A stretch of DNA of 64,000 nucleotides from Paenibacillus sp. JJ-100 (GCF_948329825.1 NZ_CAOJCM010000001.1:310001-374000); one strand, 5' to 3'; numbered from the stretch's first letter, positions 8,821 to 17,050 are shown. Numbers and translations: made by a program. The notes: generated by a model not told the origin, from the sequence alone.

Positions 8821-9639
8821 GTGCTGCATCATTTTATTTCATTGCTGGCGCTTGCGTTTGCGCTGAGTCTGGACGGTTTCGGAGTTGGCATTACATATGG
8901 ACTTCGGAGGACGCGAATTCCGTTCTTATCCATTGCCGTCATTTCGTTATGCTCGGGACTGGTTATCGCATTGTCCATGCAGGTTGGTGTGCTCTTATCT
9001 CATATCGTGTCTCCAGATATAGCTTCGATTGTAGGAGCTGTCATTCTGATCATCATTGGAGGTTGGTCACTTCTTCAACTGATCCTTAGACGTCGCAAAG
9101 AGCTTGAGGAAGCTGAAAATCGAGAGGTGATCAGGACAGCGCAAACGGAAGGTGTAGCGGCATCCGTACAAGCAGGAGTGTTGCAGGGGATGCAGACACA
9201 GGATAGCCGGTTGAACGATAATTCTCCAAGCTCTAATGGCAGCAATCCGTTAATGGCTCTGGAAATGCAGCCTTCACCAACGGATGGATCAGTAGAACGG
9301 ATGGTATTCACACTGGAGCTGCGTAAGCTCGGTGTGGTGATTCAAATATTACGGAGCCCATCCAAGGCAGATATGGATAATTCGGGTAGCATCTCTGCAC
9401 AGGAAGCCATGTGGCTCGGTATTGCCTTGTCACTGGACGCCTTTGGGGCGGGACTTGGTGCAGCATTACTCGGATTTCCTACGCTGTGGACTGCACTCAT
9501 CATTGCGTTGTTCAGTGGAACATTCCTGTTGCTTGGCATGAAGGTAGGGTTGCGTTTTGCTGCACAGCGGTGGATGCAGAAGTTATCGATTCTTCCAGCT
9601 CTGCTGTTGATGATTATGGGTCTAATGAAGTTGTTATGA
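8821..9639 (+). CDS. ytaF: Sporulation membrane protein YtaF
   Basis: 272 residues with a GTG start, chosen because GGGGAGG lies 8 bases upstream; an in-frame ATG at 8746 has no ribosome site. Two blocks of three membrane helices flank a hydrophilic loop of roughly 90 residues (about 95-190). Each half carries a LSLDGFG/LSLDAFG motif, as in the MntP/YtaF family of manganese-exporter-like proteins. A short DMDNSGSISAQEA segment looks like an EF-hand-like loop. Position between mutM and coaE is typical of Bacillales. Confidence 0.85.
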   Translation: MLHHFISLLALAFALSLDGFGVGITYGLRRTRIPFLSIAVISLCSGLVIALSMQVGVLLSHIVSPDIASIVGAVILIIIGGWSLLQLILRRRKELEEAENREVIRTAQTEGVAASVQAGVLQGMQTQDSRLNDNSPSSNGSNPLMALEMQPSPTDGSVERMVFTLELRKLGVVIQILRSPSKADMDNSGSISAQEAMWLGIALSLDAFGAGLGAALLGFPTLWTALIIALFSGTFLLLGMKVGLRFAAQRWMQKLSILPALLLMIMGLMKLL

Positions 9640-9663
9640 GGGATAATGAAGCTGTTATGAGGT
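9622..9663 (+). repeat. 21-bp tandem duplication across the ytaF stop
   Basis: The segment TAATGAAGTTGTTATGAGG is followed at once by TAATGAAGCTGTTATGAGG. The second copy supplies part of the ribosome site of coaE. A small slip duplication. Confidence 0.6.
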
Positions 9664-9669
9664 GAAATG

Positions 9670-10266
9670 ATGAATATAGGCTTAACTGGCGGAATCGCAA
9701 CAGGCAAAAGCAGTGTTTCCGCCTATCTCGCCAGTAAGGGAGCGCTGCTTATTGATGCAGATGTTATTGCCCGGGAAGTCATGATGCCTGGGCATCCCGT
9801 TTCGCTTGCCGCTGTTCAGCGGTTTGGACAAGCAATACTGAACGAGGACGGAACACTGGATCGGAAGAAGTTGGGGAGTATTGTGTTTCAGCAGCCCGAG
9901 GAGCGAAAAGCCCTAGAGGCCATTACTCATCCGGCTATTCGGAAAGAGATGCGTGCAAGGGCAGCTGAATATGAATTAAAGCATCCGGACAAGCTGGTGG
10001 TATCGGACATTCCGTTGCTTTATGAGTCAGGTCTTGAGAAGGGGTTTGCTGAAGTCATGGTCGTATATGTACCCAGAGAGGTGCAGTTGGAACGGCTGAT
10101 GAGCCGTGATCAGATGACTCGGGCGGATGCAGAAGCACGTATTGCCGCACAGATGGATATTGAACGCAAGAAAGAACGGGCAGATATCGTTATTGATAAC
10201 AGCGGGTCATGGGTTCAGACGGAGAAGCAGCTTGATTTATTTTTAACACGTAAGGGTTTATTATGA
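9670..10266 (+). CDS. coaE: Dephospho-CoA kinase
   Basis: 198 residues, P-loop GGIATGKS near the N-terminus, catalytic Asp in LIDADVIAREV, and the CoA-domain pattern DIPLLYESG. Phosphorylates dephospho-CoA, the last step of CoA synthesis. Two adjacent ATGs (9667, 9670); the second has the better spacing to GAGGTG. Overlaps the next gene by four bases. Confidence 0.93.
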   Translation: MNIGLTGGIATGKSSVSAYLASKGALLIDADVIAREVMMPGHPVSLAAVQRFGQAILNEDGTLDRKKLGSIVFQQPEERKALEAITHPAIRKEMRARAAEYELKHPDKLVVSDIPLLYESGLEKGFAEVMVVYVPREVQLERLMSRDQMTRADAEARIAAQMDIERKKERADIVIDNSGSWVQTEKQLDLFLTRKGLL

Positions 10267-10826
10267 GAATATTGCGTAAAAAACGTGTATTGCTGATTAT
10301 GTTTGTGTCGTTTGTGCTCGTGTTATTTTTAAATACGAACTGGATGGCTTGGTTCTACCCGATTGAGTATAAGGAAGAGATTCGAGTGCAGTCTCAAAAT
10401 TATGAGGTTGATCCTTTTCTGATAGCTTCCATTATCAAGGTGGAGACCAATTTCAAGACAAGCAAGGAATCTAAACGCGGTGCAATTGGGCTCATGCAGC
10501 TTATGCCGGATACGGCCAATTGGATTTTGGAGCAGGCCCAGATTCCTCATACTTCACTGGAGGAGTTAAAGCATGAACCTGAGCGAAACATTCAGCTGGG
10601 AACATGGTATTTGAAGAATCTGTCCGAGCAGTTTAATGGCAACGAAATTATGATGATCGCTGCGTATAATGCAGGACCCGGTAAAGTTAACAGCTGGCTG
10701 AGAGACGGTGTATGGGATGGCACATTGGAAACGGTAAAAGATATTCCTTTTGGGGAAACACGTCACTATGTACAACGAGTAATTTACTATTATAATCAGT
10801 ATGTGAAGATCTATGATACGTTCTGA
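10263..10826 (+). CDS. Membrane-anchored lytic transglycosylase (SLT family)
   Basis: 187 residues: basic N-terminus and one membrane helix (about 8-27), then an SLT domain with catalytic Glu in IIKVETNF, GAIGLMQLMP, and MIAAYNAGPGKV. Cleaves peptidoglycan glycan strands with formation of the 1,6-anhydro end, acting outside the membrane. Translationally coupled to coaE (ATGA-type overlap). Confidence 0.9.
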   Translation: MRILRKKRVLLIMFVSFVLVLFLNTNWMAWFYPIEYKEEIRVQSQNYEVDPFLIASIIKVETNFKTSKESKRGAIGLMQLMPDTANWILEQAQIPHTSLEELKHEPERNIQLGTWYLKNLSEQFNGNEIMMIAAYNAGPGKVNSWLRDGVWDGTLETVKDIPFGETRHYVQRVIYYYNQYVKIYDTF

Positions 10827-10921
10827 ATGCATGACGACCGTAATATAGACAGAAGCACGGAGCAGACCGGTGTGAACCGGCCGCCCCATGCTCCTCTGTA
10901 AACGTATTACGATGCAGATAA

Positions 10922-11143
10922 TTATTGGTATTGACCTGCCAATTGCTGTTCTGCAATTGTTACCAGACGCTTCGTGATGTATCCACCGATCGAACCGTTC
11001 TCGTAAGAAGTCATGTTACCTTGGTATCCATCTTGTGGGATGCTGATTCCGAGTTCTTGAGCTACCTCATATTTCATTTGCTCCAGAGCTGCGGAAGCTT
11101 TAGTTACTACCAAGTTGTTGGAGTTACCGTTGCTTTGTGCCAT
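10922..11143 (-). CDS. Alpha/beta-type small acid-soluble spore protein
   Basis: 73 residues, typical SASP: Asn-rich start, KASAALEQMKYEVAQELGI with the germination protease (GPR) region, and GGYITKRLVTIAEQQL at the C-terminus. Coats and protects spore DNA. Good ribosome site GAGGAGGTG. Proves that the host is a spore former. Several paralogues are usual, so no exact symbol is given. Confidence 0.93.
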   Translation of the reverse strand: MAQSNGNSNNLVVTKASAALEQMKYEVAQELGISIPQDGYQGNMTSYENGSIGGYITKRLVTIAEQQLAGQYQ

Positions 11144-11259
11144 TGCTGTTCACCTCCTCGCGGGTTGGTAAAAGTATTATGTGTCGCAGATGCGATTTTC
11201 ATAACAAGATATGCTCAGGGAATATGTGGTAAAAAGTAAAACGTGGGAAGTGATCTGAT

Positions 11260-11727
11260 TTGAAATGTCCTTATTGTGGTTATCTCGGTACGAAAGTGCT
11301 GGACTCTAGACCAGCCAATGAATCCAAATCGATTCGCCGTCGTCGTGAATGCGAGCAGTGTGCCAGAAGGTTCACAACATTTGAAATGATTGAAGAAACA
11401 CCGTTGATTGTCATTAAGAAGGATGGCAGCCGGGAAGAGTTCAGCCGTGACAAAATTCTTCGCGGATTGATTCGTGCCTGTGAGAAGCGTCCTGTATCGG
11501 TAGAAACACTGGAGATGATGGTATCTGAAGTGGAGAAGTCTCTGCGGAACACAGCGGAAGCTGAGGTGGAGAGCCGCCAGATTGGTGAGTTGTTGATGGA
11601 GCAACTGTTCCCGGTAGATGAAGTGGCCTATGTACGATTTGCTTCAGTATATCGCCAGTTCAAAGACATCAATATGTTTATGAAGGAATTGAAATCGCTC
11701 CTGTCCAAAGAAGATTTAGAGGACTAG
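11260..11727 (+). CDS. nrdR: Transcriptional repressor NrdR
   Basis: 155 residues, TTG start (MKCPYCGY). N-terminal zinc ribbon CPYC...CEQC (about 3-34), then the ATP-cone domain (about 49-139; [17 protein letters not shown]). Represses ribonucleotide reductase operons according to dATP/ATP. Full length. Confidence 0.95.
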   Translation: MKCPYCGYLGTKVLDSRPANESKSIRRRRECEQCARRFTTFEMIEETPLIVIKKDGSREEFSRDKILRGLIRACEKRPVSVETLEMMVSEVEKSLRNTAEAEVESRQIGELLMEQLFPVDEVAYVRFASVYRQFKDINMFMKELKSLLSKEDLED

Positions 11728-11825
11728 GGTAGTGGGGGAAAGGAGAAGAGCAAACTGGGGATATTTGATATGTGCCCGTATTATGAATGTTCTTCTCCAT
11801 ATGATTTCAACGCTTGAAAAGGGGA

Positions 11826-11854
11826 TTGACAGCCCAGATTGAATTTTATATGAT
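11826..11854 (+). promoter_or_regulatory. Promoter of tRNA-Ala
   Basis: TTGACA (11826-11831), 17 bases, TATGAT (11849-11854): near-consensus sigma-A promoter about 60 bp before the tRNA. Confidence 0.75.
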
Positions 11855-11916
11855 ATAGGAGTCGCCTGTAAAAATGGATTATAACAGTGCTGGACAAGTT
11901 CTAAACTTTATATCAT

Positions 11917-11989
11917 GGGGCCTTAGCTCAGCTGGGAGAGCGCATCGCTGGCAGCGATGAGGTCAGGGGTTCGATCCCCCTAGGCTCCA
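11917..11989 (+). tRNA. tRNA-Ala (anticodon GGC)
   Basis: 73 bases fold as a normal cloverleaf: acceptor GGGGCCT/AGGCTCC, D stem GCTC/GAGC, anticodon stem CATCG/CGATG with loop CTGGCAG, T arm AGGGG/CCCCT with TTCGATC. No encoded CCA. Its 3' end faces the integrase gene, so it is the probable attachment site of the prophage. Confidence 0.95.
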
Positions 11990-12030
11990 TACTTAAAGAA
12001 CTCTTGGTACACAAGGGTTTTTTGCTTTTT
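11960..12030. other. Probable left attachment site (attL) at the tRNA-Ala 3' end
   Basis: Integrase gene ends 48 bp after the tRNA and all genes beyond are phage-like. Integrases of this type commonly use tRNA 3' ends as core. The exact core cannot be set because the right junction is outside the window. Confidence 0.5.
11997..12023 (+). terminator. Terminator after tRNA-Ala
   Basis: AACTCTTG pairs with CAAGGGTT (one wobble) followed by a run of T. Could also end the convergent integrase transcript less efficiently. Confidence 0.6.
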
Positions 12031-12037
12031 ATGGGGG

Positions 12038-13219
12038 TTAAACGAGGTCTACTTTTTTGGTGTCTGGTGCCGAAATGGTGCCATTCGTATTTTTGGTGCC
12101 AGAATTGGTACCAAATAAGAAGTTCCCAAATTGTTCTGCTGTTTCCTTTTGCATATTAGGCAATACGTGACTGTAAAGATCGATGGTAATCTTGACGCTG
12201 GCATGTCCAAGGCGTTCTTGAACGATTTTAGGATGCACTCCTTGCTTAAGCAGAAGGGTGGCATGTGTATGCCTCAGATCGTGTACTGTTATCTTTGGAA
12301 TGTCCAGCTTTTCCATATATCTATAGAACGTCCTGAGCAGGTTCCTTGGGGTTACAGGTGTGCCTACAGAAGTTGCTACAATAAGATCGTTGTCCTGATA
12401 TACTCCCCCAGCTTTTAACTTCTCAGCAGCAATGACGCGTTTCCTCTTTTGAATCTCTTTTATGATCGTTTCATCCACAGATACCAATCTTGTTCCCGAG
12501 GCAGTCTTTGCACCTGTTCTGATCTTTTTGCCGTCATGTGATAATGTTTGAACAATGGATATAGTACTGCTTTCGTAATTAACATCTTTTAATCTTACCG
12601 CTAATGCCTCTGATTGTCTCAGGCCAGCTCCATATGCCAGAAGGAATGCAATATAATCATGATGTTCACGAATATTTTTATCGAATTCCCTTACCTGATC
12701 AGCGTCCCAAACCATTATCTCTTGACGCTCAACGGCTGGCATATCAATAAGGCGTGTAACGTTACGCTGAAGCTTTCCCTTCAACACAGCCCAATCCAGA
12801 GCCGAACGCAGCACTTTAAATACATCCTTAATGGATCGAGAAGCAAGCTCTTTTTCGACTCGCAGGTACTTAATGAAATCAAGACAATCTTCATCGGTTA
12901 AATCCATGGCTTGGAATTCCGCGAAATACTCATTGATATGCAAATTAATGTGCCGGCCATAAGTTTTGTATGTGACCTCCGCGATAGAGTGTTCTTTGGT
13001 TTTGAGCCATAAATTCAATAGATCCGGAAGGAGAGTCTTTTCCCGCTTAATGAAAGTGCCGTTATTAAAATTGTTTTCAGCTTCTACAAGAGCAGCCTGG
13101 GCTTCCTTCTTTGTTTTGAATCCACGCTTCTTTGACCGCTTTCTGTTTTTACCTTTACCGATCTCAAGAACGTAAAACCACGGGTTTTTCTTAACATTCT
13201 CATCCTTGTAGACAGGCAT
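12038..13219 (-). CDS. int: Tyrosine-type site-specific integrase
   Basis: 393 residues: N-terminal arm-binding domain (about 1-60, KKEAQAALVEAENNF), SAM-like core-binding domain (about 65-170), catalytic domain with Arg in GAGLRQSEA, the HDLRHTHATLLL box, His in RLGHASVKIT and the nucleophile Tyr in IDLYSHVLP. It recombines phage and chromosome at tRNA-Ala. The C-terminal tail is Thr/Asn-rich and variable. Transcribed toward the tRNA, with a small gene directly upstream. Confidence 0.95.
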   Translation of the reverse strand: MPVYKDENVKKNPWFYVLEIGKGKNRKRSKKRGFKTKKEAQAALVEAENNFNNGTFIKREKTLLPDLLNLWLKTKEHSIAEVTYKTYGRHINLHINEYFAEFQAMDLTDEDCLDFIKYLRVEKELASRSIKDVFKVLRSALDWAVLKGKLQRNVTRLIDMPAVERQEIMVWDADQVREFDKNIREHHDYIAFLLAYGAGLRQSEALAVRLKDVNYESSTISIVQTLSHDGKKIRTGAKTASGTRLVSVDETIIKEIQKRKRVIAAEKLKAGGVYQDNDLIVATSVGTPVTPRNLLRTFYRYMEKLDIPKITVHDLRHTHATLLLKQGVHPKIVQERLGHASVKITIDLYSHVLPNMQKETAEQFGNFLFGTNSGTKNTNGTISAPDTKKVDLV

Positions 13220-13411
13220 TTACTCAGCCGCCTTTCTTTTGACATCAATGTACCTCTTTAATACCTCATTACGGTTGTCGGCAATAAACATCTGACATAA
13301 AAACTTAATTGCCTGGTCGTCGGACTTGAAATCAAATTCGTCTTTTACTTGATTCAATAGTGCCCGCGTATCTTCGTACACATTCGCTACCTTTCGCTCC
13401 ATAGAATTCAC
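13220..13411 (-). CDS. Small protein encoded with the integrase (RHH-like or excision partner)
   Basis: 63 residues, mostly helical and charged (VYEDTRALLNQVKDEF ... YIDVKRKAAE). Clear ribosome site AGAGGTG. Its stop abuts the integrase start, so both are one operon. It could be a directionality or regulatory partner of the integrase; no diagnostic motif is visible. Confidence 0.65.
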   Translation of the reverse strand: MNSMERKVANVYEDTRALLNQVKDEFDFKSDDQAIKFLCQMFIADNRNEVLKRYIDVKRKAAE

Positions 13412-13521
13412 CTCTTTGTTTTATGAAATCATTATATCAATATTTGAAATCAAAATAAAGATTTATTGTTCCTGAACTTTGCATTATAATGGAATCGTGA
13501 GATAGAAGAGGAGGGGGTTAA

Positions 13522-14235
13522 ATGCTTCAAGCAATCTTTGAATATGCTAAAACGAATTTTGGGGGATTTATAAGTGACGCCATAATATTAGGAGCTATTG
13601 CATTCCTGTTAAAGCTGTACTTTACTAACTCTTTTCAGAAGAAGCTAGAGTCACATAAGGGTGAGGTCAACAGTCAGCTCGAGGAAGTTAAACACAAGCA
13701 ACAAAGAGTGTTCAAAGAATTTGATCTATACACAACTAAGCGTCATGAAATTTATCCTGAGTTACATAAGAAAGTTGAGTTAGCAATTGGACATATCTTG
13801 ACAAATGTCAGGCATTACCCTGACTTCACTACATTCCATACAGGTGAGTTGGAAGATTATATGGAGGATAATAATTTTAGTCAAATGGATAGGCATCTCA
13901 TTTTAGAAACGCACACAAATAACAGAGAAGGTGCAGCGCAATTAATAAGGGATGTTATGCGTGTTGTAGATTATAATGAAGCTAGATCTACGTGGGATGA
14001 TGCGAATGCATATTTCATTCTTAATGAACTATACTTAACTGAACAAGTATCGGAACTAACCAGAAGTTTTTTATCAAACTTATTTGATTATTGGACAGCA
14101 AATGACCCCCGATATGGATTTGATCTTGAATTGAACCGAGAAAAAAGAGTTTTGAGAGAGGAAACCTTACCAAAACAAAGAGTTGAGTTTAAAAAAATTC
14201 TAAAAAAGGGTCTGAGTGAATCGTTCTCGGAATAA
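13522..14235 (+). CDS. Membrane-anchored coiled-coil protein of unknown function
   Basis: 237 residues. One N-terminal membrane helix (about 16-34), then a coiled coil (about 38-65, KKLESHKGEVNSQLEEVKHKQ), then a soluble helical domain. GAGGGGG ribosome site 5 bases upstream. Expressed away from the integrase, in the place where prophages often carry lysogen-expressed genes such as superinfection exclusion or abortive infection genes. That role is inference. A hairpin terminator follows. Confidence 0.6.
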   Translation: MLQAIFEYAKTNFGGFISDAIILGAIAFLLKLYFTNSFQKKLESHKGEVNSQLEEVKHKQQRVFKEFDLYTTKRHEIYPELHKKVELAIGHILTNVRHYPDFTTFHTGELEDYMEDNNFSQMDRHLILETHTNNREGAAQLIRDVMRVVDYNEARSTWDDANAYFILNELYLTEQVSELTRSFLSNLFDYWTANDPRYGFDLELNREKRVLREETLPKQRVEFKKILKKGLSESFSE

Positions 14236-14249
14236 ATCCATAACTTACC

Positions 14250-14292
14250 GCCTCAATCCTTTATAGCTAACCGCTATAATTAGGTTGAGGTG
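14250..14292 (+). promoter_or_regulatory. Hairpin that both ends the upstream gene and hides the ligase ribosome site
   Basis: GCCTCAATCCT (from 14250) pairs with AGGTTGAGGTG (to 14292) with one bulge; the loop holds TATAGC/GCTATA. GAGGTG, the ribosome site of the ligase, is in the 3' arm, and a T5 run lies between it and the ATG. It may act as a terminator and as a translation gate. Confidence 0.55.
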
Positions 14293-14297
14293 TTTTT

Positions 14298-15155
14298 ATG
14301 TTTATAAGCCCAATGTTATTAGAAACAGCACCGGGTCCCTTCTCGCATTCGAATTACATCTTTGAACCTAAGGTTGATGGACACCGGTTGATATATTCGC
14401 AACAGTCCGGATCCGTCCGGTTATATACACGTCACAACAACGATTGTACCCAGCAGTACCCTGAACTTCAGTTACCTTTTGACGCTGACATCATTCTGGA
14501 CGGAGAGGTGGCTTGCACCGATCCTATGACGAGCATAAATGACTTTGAAGGTGTAATGAGTCGTTTCAGTACACGGCAAGCCAACAAGATAGCTCAGCTC
14601 ACCAAAACACTACCTGCCACGTTTGCGATATTTGATATCCTGCATTACAAAGGTCAGGATTTGCGCAAGCTGTCTCTTACTGAGCGTAAAGCGATCCTCC
14701 ACAGCCTTGTACTGCCATCCAGCAGTTTCGGTATTGTCCCACACATTGAGGGCGCAGGAGAGGCGCTGTATGAGCAAATAGAGGCTATGGGTATGGAAGG
14801 TGTAGTTGGCAAAAGAAAGGACAGCAAGTACGTCAGCAGGAGGTCTAAAGATTGGGTGAAAGTCATTAACTGGTCCTACGCTGATGTATTCATCACGGGA
14901 TACAAAAAGGCTGAATTCGGCTGGCTTGCTGCCGTACCAGATTCGTCTGGTAAGCTCCGGCCAGCAGGAATAATAGAGCATGGGGCGAATCAAAAACATA
15001 AGCAGGCATTCCGTGGTGTATGTCAGCAGCTTGTGACTGGAGAAGACAAGAATCATGTTTACCTGCAGCCCCGAATTCAAGTGAGGGTGAGAATGCGCAA
15101 CTGGACCAAGAGTGGTTTACTGCGCACACCTGTGTTTGAACAGTTCATTGTTTGA
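14298..15155 (+). CDS. ATP-dependent DNA ligase
   Basis: 285 residues. Adenylation domain with motif I EPKVDGHR (Lys nucleophile), motif III LDGEVAC, IIIa FAIFDILH, IV EGVVGKRK, V DWVKVIN, then an OB-fold domain (about 195-285, VFITGYKKAEFGWLAAV). Resembles the LigD-type stand-alone ligases of Bacillales and their phages. Seals nicks with ATP. It lies next to an SRAP gene, so the pair could protect or repair phage DNA; no Ku or LigD polymerase is nearby. Confidence 0.9.
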   Translation: MFISPMLLETAPGPFSHSNYIFEPKVDGHRLIYSQQSGSVRLYTRHNNDCTQQYPELQLPFDADIILDGEVACTDPMTSINDFEGVMSRFSTRQANKIAQLTKTLPATFAIFDILHYKGQDLRKLSLTERKAILHSLVLPSSSFGIVPHIEGAGEALYEQIEAMGMEGVVGKRKDSKYVSRRSKDWVKVINWSYADVFITGYKKAEFGWLAAVPDSSGKLRPAGIIEHGANQKHKQAFRGVCQQLVTGEDKNHVYLQPRIQVRVRMRNWTKSGLLRTPVFEQFIV

Positions 15156-15182
15156 TTATAGATTAACAGGAGGTGCATTCGC

Positions 15183-15854
15183 GTGTGTGGTAGATTTACA
15201 ATTACCGATCCTTTAGATGCGATTATGGACAGGTATTATGCTACTGTAGCTGATGGATTTGAATATAAGCCCAATTACAATGCAGCACCTATGCAATATA
15301 TTCCCACTGTCGTTGAAGGTAAGGACGGAAATAAATTGGGTTCTCTCAGATGGGGGCTCGTTCCTTCATGGGCAAAGGATGATAAGATCGGGAACAAGAT
15401 GATTAACGCTCGAGCGGAGACATTGACAGAGAAGGCATCATTCAAACGCCTGATCAGCTCCAAGCGCTGTATCATACCATGCAGCGGATTCTATGAGTGG
15501 AAAAAAGAAGGGACAGACAAGCAGCCGATGCGCATCATTATGAAAGATGAAAGCATCTTTTCTTTGGCTGGCTTATATGATACTTGGACAGACCCGGACG
15601 GAAACAAGCTAAGCACTTGCACCATAATTACTACAGAGCCGAATAGTCTTATGGAGGAAATACACAATCGAATGCCCGTTATCTTACGCCCAGAGGATGA
15701 GGATGAATGGCTCGGACGAGATAATGATGATGTCCAGTCGCTGCTCGGACTACTCAAGCCATATAAAGCAGTTGAAATGAGAGCTTATGAGGTGCCAAAA
15801 GAGGTTGGTAACGTTCGAAACAACAATAAGGAAATGATACAAGAGGTAGGATAA
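15183..15854 (+). CDS. SRAP (YedK/HMCES) abasic-site shielding protein
   Basis: 223 residues with a GTG start 7 bases after AGGAGGTG. Starts MCGRF, so Cys2 becomes the N-terminal nucleophile that forms a thiazolidine link with abasic sites in single-stranded DNA. Other family motifs: YNAAPMQ (Asn), RWGLVPSWAKD, INARAET (Glu), CIIPCSGFYEW, and THN-like HNRMPVIL (His). Complete length. Ends in a strong terminator. Confidence 0.93.
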   Translation: MCGRFTITDPLDAIMDRYYATVADGFEYKPNYNAAPMQYIPTVVEGKDGNKLGSLRWGLVPSWAKDDKIGNKMINARAETLTEKASFKRLISSKRCIIPCSGFYEWKKEGTDKQPMRIIMKDESIFSLAGLYDTWTDPDGNKLSTCTIITTEPNSLMEEIHNRMPVILRPEDEDEWLGRDNDDVQSLLGLLKPYKAVEMRAYEVPKEVGNVRNNNKEMIQEVG

Positions 15855-15856
15855 GG

Positions 15857-15892
15857 AAAAAGAGCAGGAGGGGTATCCTCACTGCTCTTTTA
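15857..15892 (+). terminator. Terminator after the SRAP gene
   Basis: AAAAGAGCAG / CTGCTCTTTT with inner GAGG/CCTC. The symmetry means it could also stop the convergent small genes on the minus strand. Confidence 0.85.
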
Positions 15893-15901
15893 TTTATGTA
15901 T

Positions 15902-16018
15902 CTATGGCGCTACGTTGCTGATATCCATTGGATTATTGGCAATAAACATATATATAATTCCGAATATTACTGGGATCAACGCTATCAAGGATCCAGCTAA
16001 AATTAATTTCCTATCCAT
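15902..16018 (-). CDS. 38-residue single-pass membrane peptide
   Basis: Starts MDRKLILAGSLIALIP, contains one membrane helix (about 5-27) and ends NPMDISNVAP. Very strong ribosome site AGGAGGAGGTG. Downstream of the next gene on the same strand. Function unknown; small membrane peptides in prophages can be toxins or exclusion factors, which is only a guess here. Confidence 0.6.
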   Translation of the reverse strand: MDRKLILAGSLIALIPVIFGIIYMFIANNPMDISNVAP

Positions 16019-16044
16019 CTCACACCTCCTCCTTCTATTACGCT

Positions 16045-16263
16045 TTATCGATTACTCGGTGTCAATCTAAACTCGAACACACTACGGAAGTACCTCTCAC
16101 CCATGATCTTAATGGAAAATGGGCTATACTCTTCTATCGGTCCACCATAGTCCATGAGTTGTTCCCCTTCTTCTAGTACTTGCCAAACCGAGACCCTCTC
16201 TTGACTCAATGCAGCTGCAAAGAAATCCATATCTTCTCGTAAAACCCTATATGTATAGCTCAT
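16045..16263 (-). CDS. Small hypothetical protein
   Basis: 72 residues (MSYTYRVLRED ...). The start is set by GAGGTGG six bases upstream; a longer frame from 16317 lacks a ribosome site. Contains no known motif. Forms a two-gene minus-strand unit with the membrane peptide. Confidence 0.6.
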   Translation of the reverse strand: MSYTYRVLREDMDFFAAALSQERVSVWQVLEEGEQLMDYGGPIEEYSPFSIKIMGERYFRSVFEFRLTPSNR

Positions 16264-16427
16264 ACTATCCACCTCAAATTCATATTTCCATAAAGCGATC
16301 CTATATCCTGCATTCATTCGTGAAAAATCGCTTTAACAAAGTTTTAAGAAAGTTTTACGAATTATTTAAAAATCCTATAAGTCATTAGCTTTTTTATAGT
16401 TTATAGTTATAGCATGGAACAAAAAGA

Positions 16428-16560
16428 GAACAGCACCCGACACTAACCAATACCTTTTTGACGGTGGTAGGCGTAAGACGAGCGGCGACAGTTAGCCCCT
16501 TGCAATAAGACCTGCATTGGAGCCGCAAGGGTAGAACAAGCGGGCAAGCTGTTCTTTTTG
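16428..16560 (+). ncRNA. Candidate structured RNA closed by a 7-bp helix and T run
   Basis: GAACAGC (16428-16434) pairs with GCTGTTC (16548-16554), followed by TTTTTG. Inside, CTAAC (16443) pairs with GTTAG (16491), CCCTTGC (16497-16503) with GCAAGGG (16525-16531). The segment is GC-rich in an AT-rich surrounding and has no gene on either strand. It resembles a compact RNA with its own terminator; family not recognised. Part of a 376-base gene-free stretch (16318-16693); the AT-rich block 16320-16420 shows no clear promoter. Confidence 0.5.
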
Positions 16561-16573
16561 TTTCCGAAATTTG

Positions 16574-16688
16574 TCATAACCGTTTTATGGTTACGCTCAG
16601 TCGCGTAGCTTGAGGTTATGAGGGGCTGTCGAAGATAAAAGGAAAAACCTCCCTTTCTGTCGAATTATGCTGTTGAGGGAGGTGACAA
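16574..16688 (+). promoter_or_regulatory. Structured leader with sequestered ribosome site
   Basis: CATAACC (16575) pairs with GGTTATG (16614) around an inner TACGC/GCGTA hairpin. Then ACCTCCCT (about 16647) pairs with AGGGAGGT (about 16676), and that 3' arm is the ribosome site of the gene starting at 16694. Confidence 0.5.
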
Positions 16689-16693
16689 AAGAC

Positions 16694-17044
16694 ATGGAAA
16701 ATGATTGGCGTGACGAATTAACATCATGTATTGGAGAGCACAAGAAAGAGAAAATGGAATTCACTGAAAATATTAATAAGGTGATCCAAGAACTTTCCCC
16801 TTCCAAGTATGGTGTGAGAGCTAAGTTTGACCAAGGTAGTAGCTTCGAGATTGAAGCGAGGTTAAGCCTTAACTTCGCCGGAGTTGGAAATATAGAATTT
16901 ACTATCAAGAAAAGTGATATTTTTATGGAGTCAGTAAGTGAAAGTGGCGAAACACTGCAAGTAAAACCATCTACTCCAGAGGAATATCAGACTGCCATAA
17001 AACAGTTGATTGTAGATAACGTCAAAATAAAATTAAACAAGTAA
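16694..17044 (+). CDS. Hypothetical phage protein
   Basis: 116 residues (MENDWRDEL ...), acidic and helical N-terminus, beta-rich middle, no recognised motif. Start fixed by GGGAGGTG nine bases before ATG; that site lies in a hairpin arm. Followed by a strong terminator, so it is a one-gene unit. Function unknown. Confidence 0.6.
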   Translation: MENDWRDELTSCIGEHKKEKMEFTENINKVIQELSPSKYGVRAKFDQGSSFEIEARLSLNFAGVGNIEFTIKKSDIFMESVSESGETLQVKPSTPEEYQTAIKQLIVDNVKIKLNK

Positions 17045-17050
17045 AATTTA

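Noticed and set aside
11760-11820. Small gene between nrdR and tRNA-Ala
   Set aside because: No frame with ribosome site and reasonable length; only the tRNA promoter is supported.
16428-16690. Self-cleaving ribozyme (hammerhead, twister, HDV-like)
   Set aside because: The conserved cores of these classes were not found by eye.
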